Of a stretch of DNA of 64,000 nucleotides, positions 55,945-64,000 are shown in pieces (position 1 is the first letter of the stretch; every line of letters begins with the position of its first letter). The DNA lies in contig NZ_BMNI01000001.1 in assembly GCF_014646375.1 (NCBI RefSeq), positions 168,572-232,571 of the forward strand, written 5' to 3'. Position numbers and translations under genes: made by a program. Origin of the DNA: Nocardioides phosphati (GTDB taxonomy: Bacteria; Actinomycetota; Actinomycetes; Propionibacteriales; Nocardioidaceae). The notes under the pieces were generated by a model that did no database searches, was not told where the DNA came from, and saw nothing but the letters and a program-made list of their open reading frames with translations.

Positions 55945-57624
55945 ATGTGGCAGACCCTGCGCCAGCCCCGGTGGGTGGCCCGGGTGGTCTGGGTGATCGG
56001 CGTCGTCTCGCTCGTGAGCGCCCTGCTGCCGTCGATGCGCGAGCGCCTCGTCCTCGTCGACGACGTCGTGCCCGCGGTCTTCCCGGCCGCCGCGACGACC
56101 GGCGCAGCAGCCATCGGCACGCTCCTCATCCTGCTCGCCGGCGCCCTGCGCCGGGGCAAGTACCGCGCCTGGCTCGTCGCGCTCGTCGCCTCCCTGCTCG
56201 CCGTGGTCGCCCACGTCGTGAAGGGCCTCGACGTCGAGGAGGCCACGCTCTGCCTCCTGCTCGCCGGCTACCTCGTCGCCGTGCGCGGTGAGTTCACCGC
56301 GCGGCCCGACCCGCGGTCGGGCCGCCGCCTCGCGCGGGTCCTCCTCGTCGGTCCCGTGCTGGCCACGGTGCTCGGCTTCCTGTGGCTGACGGTCGACACC
56401 GACGGCCACCAGGCGGGCAGCACGTGGCTCGACCGCCTCGCGCATGCAGCGCTCGGCCTGGTCGGCATCCCCGGGCCGATGGACTTCACCAGCCAGGAGT
56501 ACGCCGGCCACGCCGCCGTCGGTCTCGTCGTCCTGGGGGCGTCGGTGCTGATCGTGGCCCTGCTCGTCGCGCTCGAGCCCGCCGGTGGCCCGCACCCCGC
56601 CGACCCGGAGGAGTGCGCGCGGCTCCGGGCGATGCTCGACCGGTGGGGTGGCGAGGACTCGCTCGGCTACTTCGCCACCCGCGACGACCGCTGCGTGCTC
56701 TTCTCCGCGAGCGGCAAGGCGGCGCTGACCTACCGCGTCATCGGCGCGGTCTCGCTCGCTGCCGGCGACCCGATCGGCGACCCCGAGGCCTGGCCGGCGG
56801 CGATCGAGGCGTGGCTCGCGGAGGCGAAGGCCTACGGCTGGACGCCGGCCGTGCTCGGGGCCTCCGAGCCCGGCGCCCGCGCCTTCCACCGCAGTGGCCT
56901 GGACGTGCTCGAGCTGGGCGACGAGGCGATCGTCGACGCGACGACCTTCACGCTCGAGGGGCGCTCGATGCGCGGCGTACGCCAGGCGGTCTCCCGCTGC
57001 ACCCGCGGCGGCATCTCGGTCAGCGCGCACCGCGTCGCCGACCTCTCCCCGGAGGAGGTCGCGGACATCCGCCACCGCGCCGACGCGTGGCGCGACGGCG
57101 AGGTCGAGCGGGGCTTCTCGATGGCGCTGGGCCGCTTCGGCGAGGAGCGTGACCCCGCGACGGTGGTCGTGCTGGCGCGCGACGCCAGCGGTGAGCTCGT
57201 CGGCCTGCTCCACTTCGTGCCGTGGGGCCGCGACGGCGTCTCGCTCGACCTGATGCGCCGCGACCGCGCCAGCGAGAACGGCGTCATCGAGGCCATGGTC
57301 GCCGGCCTGATGGCGGCCGCCCCCACCCTCGGCGTACGCCGGGTCTCGCTCAACTTCGCCGTCTTCCGCTCGGTCTTTGCCCGGGGCGAGCGGCTCGGCG
57401 CCGGTCCCGTGCTGCGGCTGTGGCGGTCGGTGCTGCTGGCCGCCTCGAAGTTCTGGCAGATCGAGTCGCTCTACCGGGCCAACGCGAAGTACCACCCCGA
57501 CTGGGAGCCGCGGTACCTCTGCTTCCGGTCCTCCTCGGACCTGCCGCGTGTGGGTGTCGCGGCGCTGCGTGCGGAGGCGTTCCTGGTGGAGCCGGCCTGG
57601 CTGCAGCGTCTGCGCGGTCACTGA
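55945..57624 (+). CDS. MprF/LysX-type aminoacyl-phospholipid transferase, no synthetase domain
   Basis: 559 residues. Five or six N-terminal helices (to about residue 210) precede a DUF2156 GNAT-like transferase domain ([70 protein letters not shown]). Relatives attach lysine or another amino acid from tRNA to phosphatidylglycerol, altering surface charge. The lysyl-tRNA synthetase domain fused in mycobacterial LysX is absent. GGAGG sits five bases before the ATG. Which amino acid it uses cannot be read. Confidence 0.87.
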   Translation: MWQTLRQPRWVARVVWVIGVVSLVSALLPSMRERLVLVDDVVPAVFPAAATTGAAAIGTLLILLAGALRRGKYRAWLVALVASLLAVVAHVVKGLDVEEATLCLLLAGYLVAVRGEFTARPDPRSGRRLARVLLVGPVLATVLGFLWLTVDTDGHQAGSTWLDRLAHAALGLVGIPGPMDFTSQEYAGHAAVGLVVLGASVLIVALLVALEPAGGPHPADPEECARLRAMLDRWGGEDSLGYFATRDDRCVLFSASGKAALTYRVIGAVSLAAGDPIGDPEAWPAAIEAWLAEAKAYGWTPAVLGASEPGARAFHRSGLDVLELGDEAIVDATTFTLEGRSMRGVRQAVSRCTRGGISVSAHRVADLSPEEVADIRHRADAWRDGEVERGFSMALGRFGEERDPATVVVLARDASGELVGLLHFVPWGRDGVSLDLMRRDRASENGVIEAMVAGLMAAAPTLGVRRVSLNFAVFRSVFARGERLGAGPVLRLWRSVLLAASKFWQIESLYRANAKYHPDWEPRYLCFRSSSDLPRVGVAALRAEAFLVEPAWLQRLRGH

Positions 57625-57639
57625 GGCCGCGGGGAAGAG

Positions 57640-59337
57640 TCAGAGGCCGAGGGCCACGGCCAGGTCGTCGCGCACGGCGTCGAGCCGTCCCACGGCACCG
57701 ATGCGCGCTGCCGCGACGGCCTCGGTAACCGGCTGGGCGGCGTCGACCGGCACGACCACCTCGAGGTACGCCTTGAGCTTGGGCTCGGTGCCGCTGGGCC
57801 GCACGATCACGCGACCGCCGTCAGCGAGCCGGTAGCGCAGGCCGTCGGTCGGCGGCAGCCCGTCGACGCCCTCGCTGAGGTCCTCGGCGCTCTCGACGGC
57901 GAAGCCACCGAGGCTCGTCGGGGGAGCCGCTCGCAGCCGCCCCATCGCCGCGCCGATCAGCGAGAGGTCGCTGACCCGGACCGAGAGCTGGTCGGTGGCG
58001 TGCAGGCCGTGGGCGGCGGCGATCTCGTCGAGGCGGTCGAGCAGCGTGCGGCCGGCGGCCTTCTCCAGGGCCGCGAGCTCGACGATGCGCAGGAGCGCGG
58101 AGACGCCGTCCTTGTCCTTCACGCGCGCGGGGTCGACGCAGTAGCCGAGCGCCTCCTCGTAGCCGAAGGCGAGGTCCTCGGCACGGGCGATCCACTTGAA
58201 GCCGGTCAGCGTCTCCTCGAAGCGCTGGCCGTGGGCCGCCGCCAGCCTCCCGAGCAGCGACGAGCTGACGATCGAGCAGGCGTAGGTGCCCGGCACGCCG
58301 CGGCGCAGCAGGAAGTCCGCGAGCAGCGCGCCCACCTCGTCGCCCCGCAGCATCCGCCAGCCGAGGGCGTGCTGGTCCGACGGCGGGCAGGGCACGGCCA
58401 CTGCGCAGCGGTCGGCGTCGGGGTCGTTGGCGACGACCAGGTCGGCGCCCTTCTCCACCGCGAGGGCCATCGCGGCGTCCATGGCCCCCGGCTCCTCGGG
58501 GTTGGGAAAGGCCACGGTCGGGAAGGTCGCATCGGGCTCGAACTGCGACGCCACCACGTGCGGCTCGGGGAAGCCCGCGAGCCGCATGACCCGGCGTACG
58601 GGCTCGCCACCGACGCCGTGCAGCGGGGTGTAGACGGTGGTGATGTCGCGCGGTCCACAGGTGTCGACGAGGGCGCTGGTGGCCGCGAGCCAGGCGGTGT
58701 AGACGCTGTCGTCGAGTGTCTCGCCGGCCTCCCCGCGCGGGACGTCGGAGAGCGGGCCCACCGCCGCGATGTGGGCGGCGATCTCCGCATCGGCGGGCGG
58801 CACGATCTGGCTGCCGTCGCCGAGGTAGACCTTGTAGCCGTTGTCCTGCGGCGGGTTGTGGCTGGCGGTGACCATCACGCCCGCGACCGCGCCGAGCTTG
58901 CGGACGGCGAAGGCGAGCACGGGCGTGGGGAGCGGACGGGGGAGCACGAGCGCCCGCAGGCCGGCACCGGTCATCACCTCGGCGGTGTCGCGGGCGAAGA
59001 CGTCGGAGTTGCGGCGGGCGTCGTAGCCGATGACGACGGCGTCGTCGCCGGTCGCCCCCTTCTCCTTCAGGTACGCCGCGAGGCCGGCCGCCGCGCGGGT
59101 GACGACGACGCGGTTCATCCGGTTGGGGCCGGCACCGAGGGCCCCGCGCAGGCCCGCCGTGCCGAACTCGAGCGTGCCGCGGAAGGCGTCCGCGAGGTCG
59201 GTGTGGTCGCCCCCGCCGGTGACCGCGGCGATGGCGGCGTCGAGCTCCGCGCGCGTCTCCTCGTCGGGGTCCTCCGCCACCCAGGCGCGGGCCTGGTCGA
59301 GGAGGTCGGAGAGCTCGGGGGAGAGGTCGGCAGCCAT
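57640..59337 (-). CDS. phospho-sugar mutase (PGM/PMM family)
   Basis: 565 residues. The phosphoserine loop is VTASHNPPQDNGYK, the metal loop DPDADRCAV, the sugar loop GYCVDPARVKDKDG and the phosphate loop RPSGTEPKLKAY. The length fits the PgcA/PmmB-type phosphoglucomutase group. Lying between deoC and punA, it may supply phosphopentomutase activity, since no deoB is in the window; that is inference. A -10 TAGCGT (complement 59344-59349) ends six bases before the ATG. Confidence 0.92.
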   Translation of the reverse strand: MAADLSPELSDLLDQARAWVAEDPDEETRAELDAAIAAVTGGGDHTDLADAFRGTLEFGTAGLRGALGAGPNRMNRVVVTRAAAGLAAYLKEKGATGDDAVVIGYDARRNSDVFARDTAEVMTGAGLRALVLPRPLPTPVLAFAVRKLGAVAGVMVTASHNPPQDNGYKVYLGDGSQIVPPADAEIAAHIAAVGPLSDVPRGEAGETLDDSVYTAWLAATSALVDTCGPRDITTVYTPLHGVGGEPVRRVMRLAGFPEPHVVASQFEPDATFPTVAFPNPEEPGAMDAAMALAVEKGADLVVANDPDADRCAVAVPCPPSDQHALGWRMLRGDEVGALLADFLLRRGVPGTYACSIVSSSLLGRLAAAHGQRFEETLTGFKWIARAEDLAFGYEEALGYCVDPARVKDKDGVSALLRIVELAALEKAAGRTLLDRLDEIAAAHGLHATDQLSVRVSDLSLIGAAMGRLRAAPPTSLGGFAVESAEDLSEGVDGLPPTDGLRYRLADGGRVIVRPSGTEPKLKAYLEVVVPVDAAQPVTEAVAAARIGAVGRLDAVRDDLAVALGL

Positions 59338-59346
59338 GTCCCGACG

Positions 59347-59778
59347 CTAGCGCGCCAGGTGCCGCTCGAGGCCCGCCCTGGCGCCCTCCAGCATCACGTG
59401 ATGGTTCCAGTTGAGCAGCGGCCGGGCGACGTACGACCCCAGGCTGAGAAGGCGCCCCCGGACCACGACCTCCTGCTCGAAGTGGACGCGGCAGCCGTCC
59501 TCCTCCGGGACCACCCGCCAGCGCACCCAGCCGTCGAGGTCGCCGGTGACACGCGACTCCAGCACCTCCGGCGTACGACGGAGCAGGCCGATGCGGAGCT
59601 CGAGCGTGTAGGGGAGGGCGGACCGGCAGAGCACGACGCCCTCGTCCTCGCCGAGCTTGAGGCAGGCGACGACCTGCGGCCACCACGAGGGGTAGTGCTC
59701 GACGTCCTCGAGCACGCCGTGGACCACCGCCGGGGCGTGCGGCAGCCGCCAGTCGGCGGCGAACTCGTAACGGCGCAT
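59347..59778 (-). CDS. SRPBCC-fold polyketide-cyclase-like protein
   Basis: 143 residues. The opening DWRLPHAPAVVHGVLEDVEHYPSWWPQV is the typical START/SRPBCC entry helix and strand; the C-terminal long helix is GARAGLERHLAR. A ligand-binding cavity is expected; function unknown. The start (MRRYEF, ATG 59778) is 13 bases after the upstream lipoprotein stop, with no promoter of its own seen, so it is probably cotranscribed. Confidence 0.82.
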   Translation of the reverse strand: MRRYEFAADWRLPHAPAVVHGVLEDVEHYPSWWPQVVACLKLGEDEGVVLCRSALPYTLELRIGLLRRTPEVLESRVTGDLDGWVRWRVVPEEDGCRVHFEQEVVVRGRLLSLGSYVARPLLNWNHHVMLEGARAGLERHLAR

Positions 59779-59791
59779 GGCGTGGGTCGGC

Positions 59792-60748
59792 TCAGCAGCG
59801 CCGCGCGACGCGGAACGCGAGGTCGACGGTGTCGGCGCCGCCCAGGTGGCCGTCCTTGAAGGTGACGTCGAGGCCGTCGGCCTGCCAGGGCGCGGCGAGG
59901 TCGACGTCGCCGACCCAGGCGTAGGTGTGGCCCTTCTCGACGGCCGCGCCGGTGACCGCGGCCCGGTCGGACCAGTGCGCGCGGCCGATCGGCTCGTGGC
60001 GACTGGTGAGGGCGACGAACGGGCGGCCGGGGTCGACCGGGACGATCCACGAACGGCGTACGGAGGCGTCCCCACCGAGCGTCGCGGCGGTGATCTCGAC
60101 GTCCTGCGTCGGCACGAAGCTGCGCCACAGCAGGCCGCCCTCGGCGTCGGGCCGGGTGCACAGGCCCTCGCCGCCGCCGCGCAGGATCGGCGTGCCTTCC
60201 GGGCCGGCGGCGCAGCCCGGGCCGATGGTCGTGCGGACGGTCAGGTCGGAGGTGCCGCTCGTGCCGTCGGCGGCCTTCCAGCGCAGCGTCAGCGCGTCGT
60301 ACGCCGAGCCGGCGGGGAGGTCGAGCTGGGCGATGACGACGACGTCGTCGCGTCCCGCGGGTACCGCGGTGCCGGCCAGTGCGCGTCGCTGCGCCCAGTG
60401 CATCTGGCGCGCGGGCACGACGTCGGGGGTCGTGGCGGCGATCAGGCCGGTGTGGGGGACCTTCTCGCCGGAGACGTCACTCGACCAGGCCCGGAGCAGC
60501 CGCGCGCCGCCGCTGGCTCCGGCGAGGTCGACGCCGGTCAGGGTGACCGGGGAGTCGGTGGAGACCGTCTCGTAGGCGAGGTAGCGGCCACCTCGCCCGA
60601 CGCACTGCTTGCCGGTGGCGTCACCGAAGGTGACCTCGGCCGCGTGGGCGGTCGGCGCCGCGCTGGGCTCCGTCGACCTGGAGCAGCCGGTCAGGAGCGT
60701 CGTCGCGGCGAGCGTGGCGACTGCCACGCCGTGGACGGTGCGGTTCAT
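59792..60748 (-). CDS. lipoprotein with two similar halves
   Basis: 318 residues. The signal peptide MNRTVHGVAVATLAATTLLT ends at the lipobox LTGC. The mature part has two comparable blocks, one with VTLTGVDLAGASGGARLLRA and the other with VEITAATLGGDASVRRSWIV. Both are followed by similar short strand patterns, suggesting internal duplication of a beta domain. Cysteines flank each half (CVGRGG, GPGCA, GLCTR, final Cys). No family recognised. Confidence 0.75.
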   Translation of the reverse strand: MNRTVHGVAVATLAATTLLTGCSRSTEPSAAPTAHAAEVTFGDATGKQCVGRGGRYLAYETVSTDSPVTLTGVDLAGASGGARLLRAWSSDVSGEKVPHTGLIAATTPDVVPARQMHWAQRRALAGTAVPAGRDDVVVIAQLDLPAGSAYDALTLRWKAADGTSGTSDLTVRTTIGPGCAAGPEGTPILRGGGEGLCTRPDAEGGLLWRSFVPTQDVEITAATLGGDASVRRSWIVPVDPGRPFVALTSRHEPIGRAHWSDRAAVTGAAVEKGHTYAWVGDVDLAAPWQADGLDVTFKDGHLGGADTVDLAFRVARRC

Positions 60749-60799
60749 GTCTTCCCCCGAGAGGCGATGGACGTGTCCTGCGGACCGTAGTGCACCCGC

Positions 60800-61594
60800 T
60801 CAGAGGCGCGGCACGATCCGGGCCAGCAGCTCACCCATGCGCGTGGCGGCCGTGCGACCGGCCTCGAGCACCTCGTCGTGGTTGAGCGGCTCGCCGGACA
60901 TGCCCGCGGCCTGGTTGGTGACGAGCGAGAGGCCGAGGACCTCGAGGCCTGCGTGACGCGCGGCGACGGCCTCGATGGTGGTGCTCATGCCGACGAGGTC
61001 GCCACCGATCGCGGCGACCATGCGGATCTCGGCGGGTGTTTCGTACTGGGGGCCGGCGAACTGCACGTAGACACCCTCGTCGAGCGTCGGGTCGAGCTCG
61101 CGGCAGAGTGCGCGCAGGCGTGGGGAGTAGAGGTCGGTGACGTCGACGAACGTCGCGCCCGTGAGCGCCGACTGCCCGGTCAGGTTGATGTGGTCGCTGA
61201 TCAGCACCGGCGTGCCTGGCGTCCACTCGGGGCGGAGACCGCCGCAGCCGTTGGTGAGGACGACGGTCGTGCAGCCGGCGGCGGCCGCGGTCCGCACGGG
61301 GTGGGCGACCGCGTCGGCGCCATGGCCCTCGTAGAGGTGCGTGCGACCGCGGAAGAGGAGCATGTTGCGCCCACCGACCTCGACGCTCGCCACCGAGCCC
61401 GCGTGACCCGCGACCGCCGCGGCGTGGAAGCCGGGGATCTCGGTCGTCGGGATCTCGAGGCGGGGCGTGCCGAGCGCCTCCGCGGCGGGGCCCCAGCCCG
61501 AGCCGAGGACGAGCGCCACGTCGTGCTTGTCGACCCCCGTCAGGGCCGCGATCTCGTCGGCAGCGGCCTGGGCCAGCGTCAGCGCGTCATCCAC
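60800..61594 (-). CDS. punA: purine nucleoside phosphorylase, trimeric class
   Basis: 264 residues. Phosphate residues lie in LGSGWG and in FRGRTHLYEGHG; the purine pocket is VLTNGCGGLRP, FAGPQYETPAEI and the Met-containing DLVGMSTTIEA; catalytic Asn is in LVTNQAAG. It cleaves (deoxy)inosine and (deoxy)guanosine to base plus (deoxy)ribose 1-phosphate, following Add. GTG 61594 has a -10 TAGGCT (complement 61601-61606) six bases upstream. Confidence 0.96.
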   Translation of the reverse strand: MDDALTLAQAAADEIAALTGVDKHDVALVLGSGWGPAAEALGTPRLEIPTTEIPGFHAAAVAGHAGSVASVEVGGRNMLLFRGRTHLYEGHGADAVAHPVRTAAAAGCTTVVLTNGCGGLRPEWTPGTPVLISDHINLTGQSALTGATFVDVTDLYSPRLRALCRELDPTLDEGVYVQFAGPQYETPAEIRMVAAIGGDLVGMSTTIEAVAARHAGLEVLGLSLVTNQAAGMSGEPLNHDEVLEAGRTAATRMGELLARIVPRL

Positions 61595-61672
61595 GTTCCG
61601 AGCCTAGTGAGCGCGGGGCCCGTCGGCGGCCGCGGTGACCACACCGTGACCCAGTCGTTAGAGGCCGGGTCG

Positions 61673-62125
61673 TCAGAGGCCGGTGGAGCGGCAGGCCCGG
61701 CGGCGCAGCGCACCGACGTAGTCGTCGGGGGCGCCGGCTGCCTCCGCCGCATTCGCGAGTACGCCGAGGTAGTGGGCCGAGGGCAGCCCGCCCTCGTGGG
61801 CGTCGAGCACGTAGACCCACACCACCTCGTCGCCGTTCAGGGTGTTGACCCGCACCTTCAGCTTGCGGTGCAGGCCGGTGCCGGCCGACTCCCAGTCGTC
61901 GAGGCAGCGCTCGTCCTCGGGGGTCACGTCGTAGAGCGCGACGAAGACCTGCTCGAAGGGGTCCTGGACGATCGTGGCGAGCGCGCCGTCCCAGCCGTGC
62001 TCCTCGCCGCCGAAGGTGAGGCGCCAGCCCTGGAGCCACCCCGTCGTGCGCAGGGGAGAGTGGGGACACCGCTCGGCCATGCGGAGCGGATCGAGGTTCG
62101 TCCCGTAGGCGGCGTACAGGGTCAC
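61673..62125 (-). CDS. gamma-glutamylcyclotransferase-family protein
   Basis: 150 residues. The substrate loop reads YAAYGTNLDPLRM (YGSNL in most relatives) and the acidic residue expected for catalysis lies in LDDWESAGTG. Such enzymes release 5-oxoproline from gamma-glutamyl compounds; in actinobacteria lacking glutathione the substrate is uncertain. A -10 TAGTCT (complement 62132-62137) ends six bases before GTG 62125. It diverges from lpdA with 58 bases between. Confidence 0.85.
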   Translation of the reverse strand: MTLYAAYGTNLDPLRMAERCPHSPLRTTGWLQGWRLTFGGEEHGWDGALATIVQDPFEQVFVALYDVTPEDERCLDDWESAGTGLHRKLKVRVNTLNGDEVVWVYVLDAHEGGLPSAHYLGVLANAAEAAGAPDDYVGALRRRACRSTGL

Positions 62126-62183
62126 GGGGTGAGACTAGTCGCCTACTTGCCGGTATCCGGGGACCCCTCACTAGGCTGGGCCC

Positions 62184-63584
<1,401 letters not shown>

Positions 63585-63599
63585 TCCAGCCGTACGCCG

Positions 63600-63632
63600 A
63601 CGGCCGGCCACCCTTCGCGGGTGGCCGGCCGT
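63600..63632. terminator. bidirectional terminator, lpdA / TetR gene
   Basis: A perfect 14-bp stem (ACGGCCGGCCACCC and complement) around a TTCGC loop, between converging genes. Confidence 0.88.
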
Positions 63633-63635
63633 TCG

Positions 63636-64000
63636 TCATTGCGCGGCGTCCACGAGGGCGACGAGCTGGTCGGCGACCAGCTCCATGGGGGTGCTCGACT
63701 TCTGCGCGAGGCCGAGGATCACGGCGCCCTCGACCGCGGCGATCGCGAGGGTGCCGAGCGCCCGGGCGCGGTCGGCGGGGATCCCCTCGTTCACGAGCAT
63801 CCGGGCGAAGGCGTCGATCCATCCGGCGAAGGCCTCGCCGGCGAGCCGCGACGGAACCGGGTCGCTCGCGCCCCCCAGTGCGGCCGCGGCGATCGGGCAG
63901 CCGGCGGCGTAGTCGCTGGCCTCGGCCTCGGCCCGCCAGAACTCCACCATCAGCGGGATCGCCTGGGCGGCAGGGAGGGTGGCGAGGTACTCGATGCCGG
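63636..64000 (-). CDS. TetR-family regulator, C-terminal part only
   Basis: The frame stays open past ATG 63950 to the right edge (GIEYLATLPAAQAIPLMVEF), so the DNA-binding N-terminus lies outside. The visible ligand domain contains ASDYAAGCPIAAAALG and ends VADQLVALVDAAQ, a pattern of the LmrA/YxaF-type TetR group, which often controls efflux or redox genes. Ligand and target are unknown. Confidence 0.8.
   Translation of the reverse strand, partial: GIEYLATLPAAQAIPLMVEFWRAEAEASDYAAGCPIAAAALGGASDPVPSRLAGEAFAGWIDAFARMLVNEGIPADRARALGTLAIAAVEGAVILGLAQKSSTPMELVADQLVALVDAAQ

Overview
The window is high-GC actinobacterial chromosome (roughly 70% G+C, GTG and occasional TTG starts, many leaderless genes). 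Gene content and order suggest a Nocardioides-like member of the Nocardioidaceae. That placement is inferred from gene families such as the FurA-KatG pair, the DUF6350-purN-purH block, an SCO4848-type membrane protein, monomeric isocitrate dehydrogenase and methylmalonyl-CoA mutase; it is not a database result. I see no tRNA, rRNA, CRISPR array, transposase or integrase, so most of this is core chromosome.

Layout. 0-5.2 kb: the 3' part of a MocR-type regulator, a small membrane protein, the helicase pcrA and a CDF metal exporter. 5.4-8.7 kb: an M23 peptidase, then sucCD closed by a perfect terminator. 8.8-12.4 kb (minus strand): an unusual set of three genes, namely a membrane-anchored sensor overlapping a SigE-type ECF sigma factor, and upstream of them one gene that fuses a sigma-like domain, a membrane segment and a sensor domain in a single chain. 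12.5-17.5 kb: DUF6350, purN, purH, folD, DUF3017. 17.6-24.7 kb: mdh, furA-katG, aquaporin and NADP-isocitrate dehydrogenase, each largely its own transcription unit. 24.8-31.2 kb: a Ca/H antiporter, an MFS pump, trpS, a 2H phosphoesterase, a YihY protein, an SCO4848-like protein and a lipoprotein. 31.3-34.9 kb: sdhCAB. 34.9-36.6 kb: a glycosyltransferase and a membrane protein. 36.6-40.5 kb: mutAB.

40.6-45.65 kb is an assorted block: a methyltransferase, an acetyltransferase, an SOS-box-controlled DUF222/HNH gene, a shrunken monooxygenase remnant, an epoxide-hydrolase-like protein, a second IF-1, an unknown protein, a cold-shock protein and a small membrane protein. It separates mutAB from its GTPase chaperone meaB (45.7 kb), which many actinobacteria keep next to mutAB.

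46.9-61.6 kb is a nucleoside uptake and salvage region. A BMP-type lipoprotein, a tandem-ATPase ABC protein and two permeases import nucleosides; cdd, deoA and add follow in overlapping reading frames. On the opposite strand lie deoC, a phosphohexomutase and punA, which together can take deoxyribonucleosides to acetaldehyde and glyceraldehyde 3-phosphate. The window closes with lpdA and the 3' part of a TetR regulator.

Central carbon metabolism is strongly represented (sucCD, mdh, icd, sdhCAB, lpdA). mutAB plus meaB would feed propionyl units into the same cycle at succinyl-CoA. At least eighteen genes carry a TAnnnT -10 hexamer 6-9 bases before the start codon and no Shine-Dalgarno, so leaderless translation is common here.
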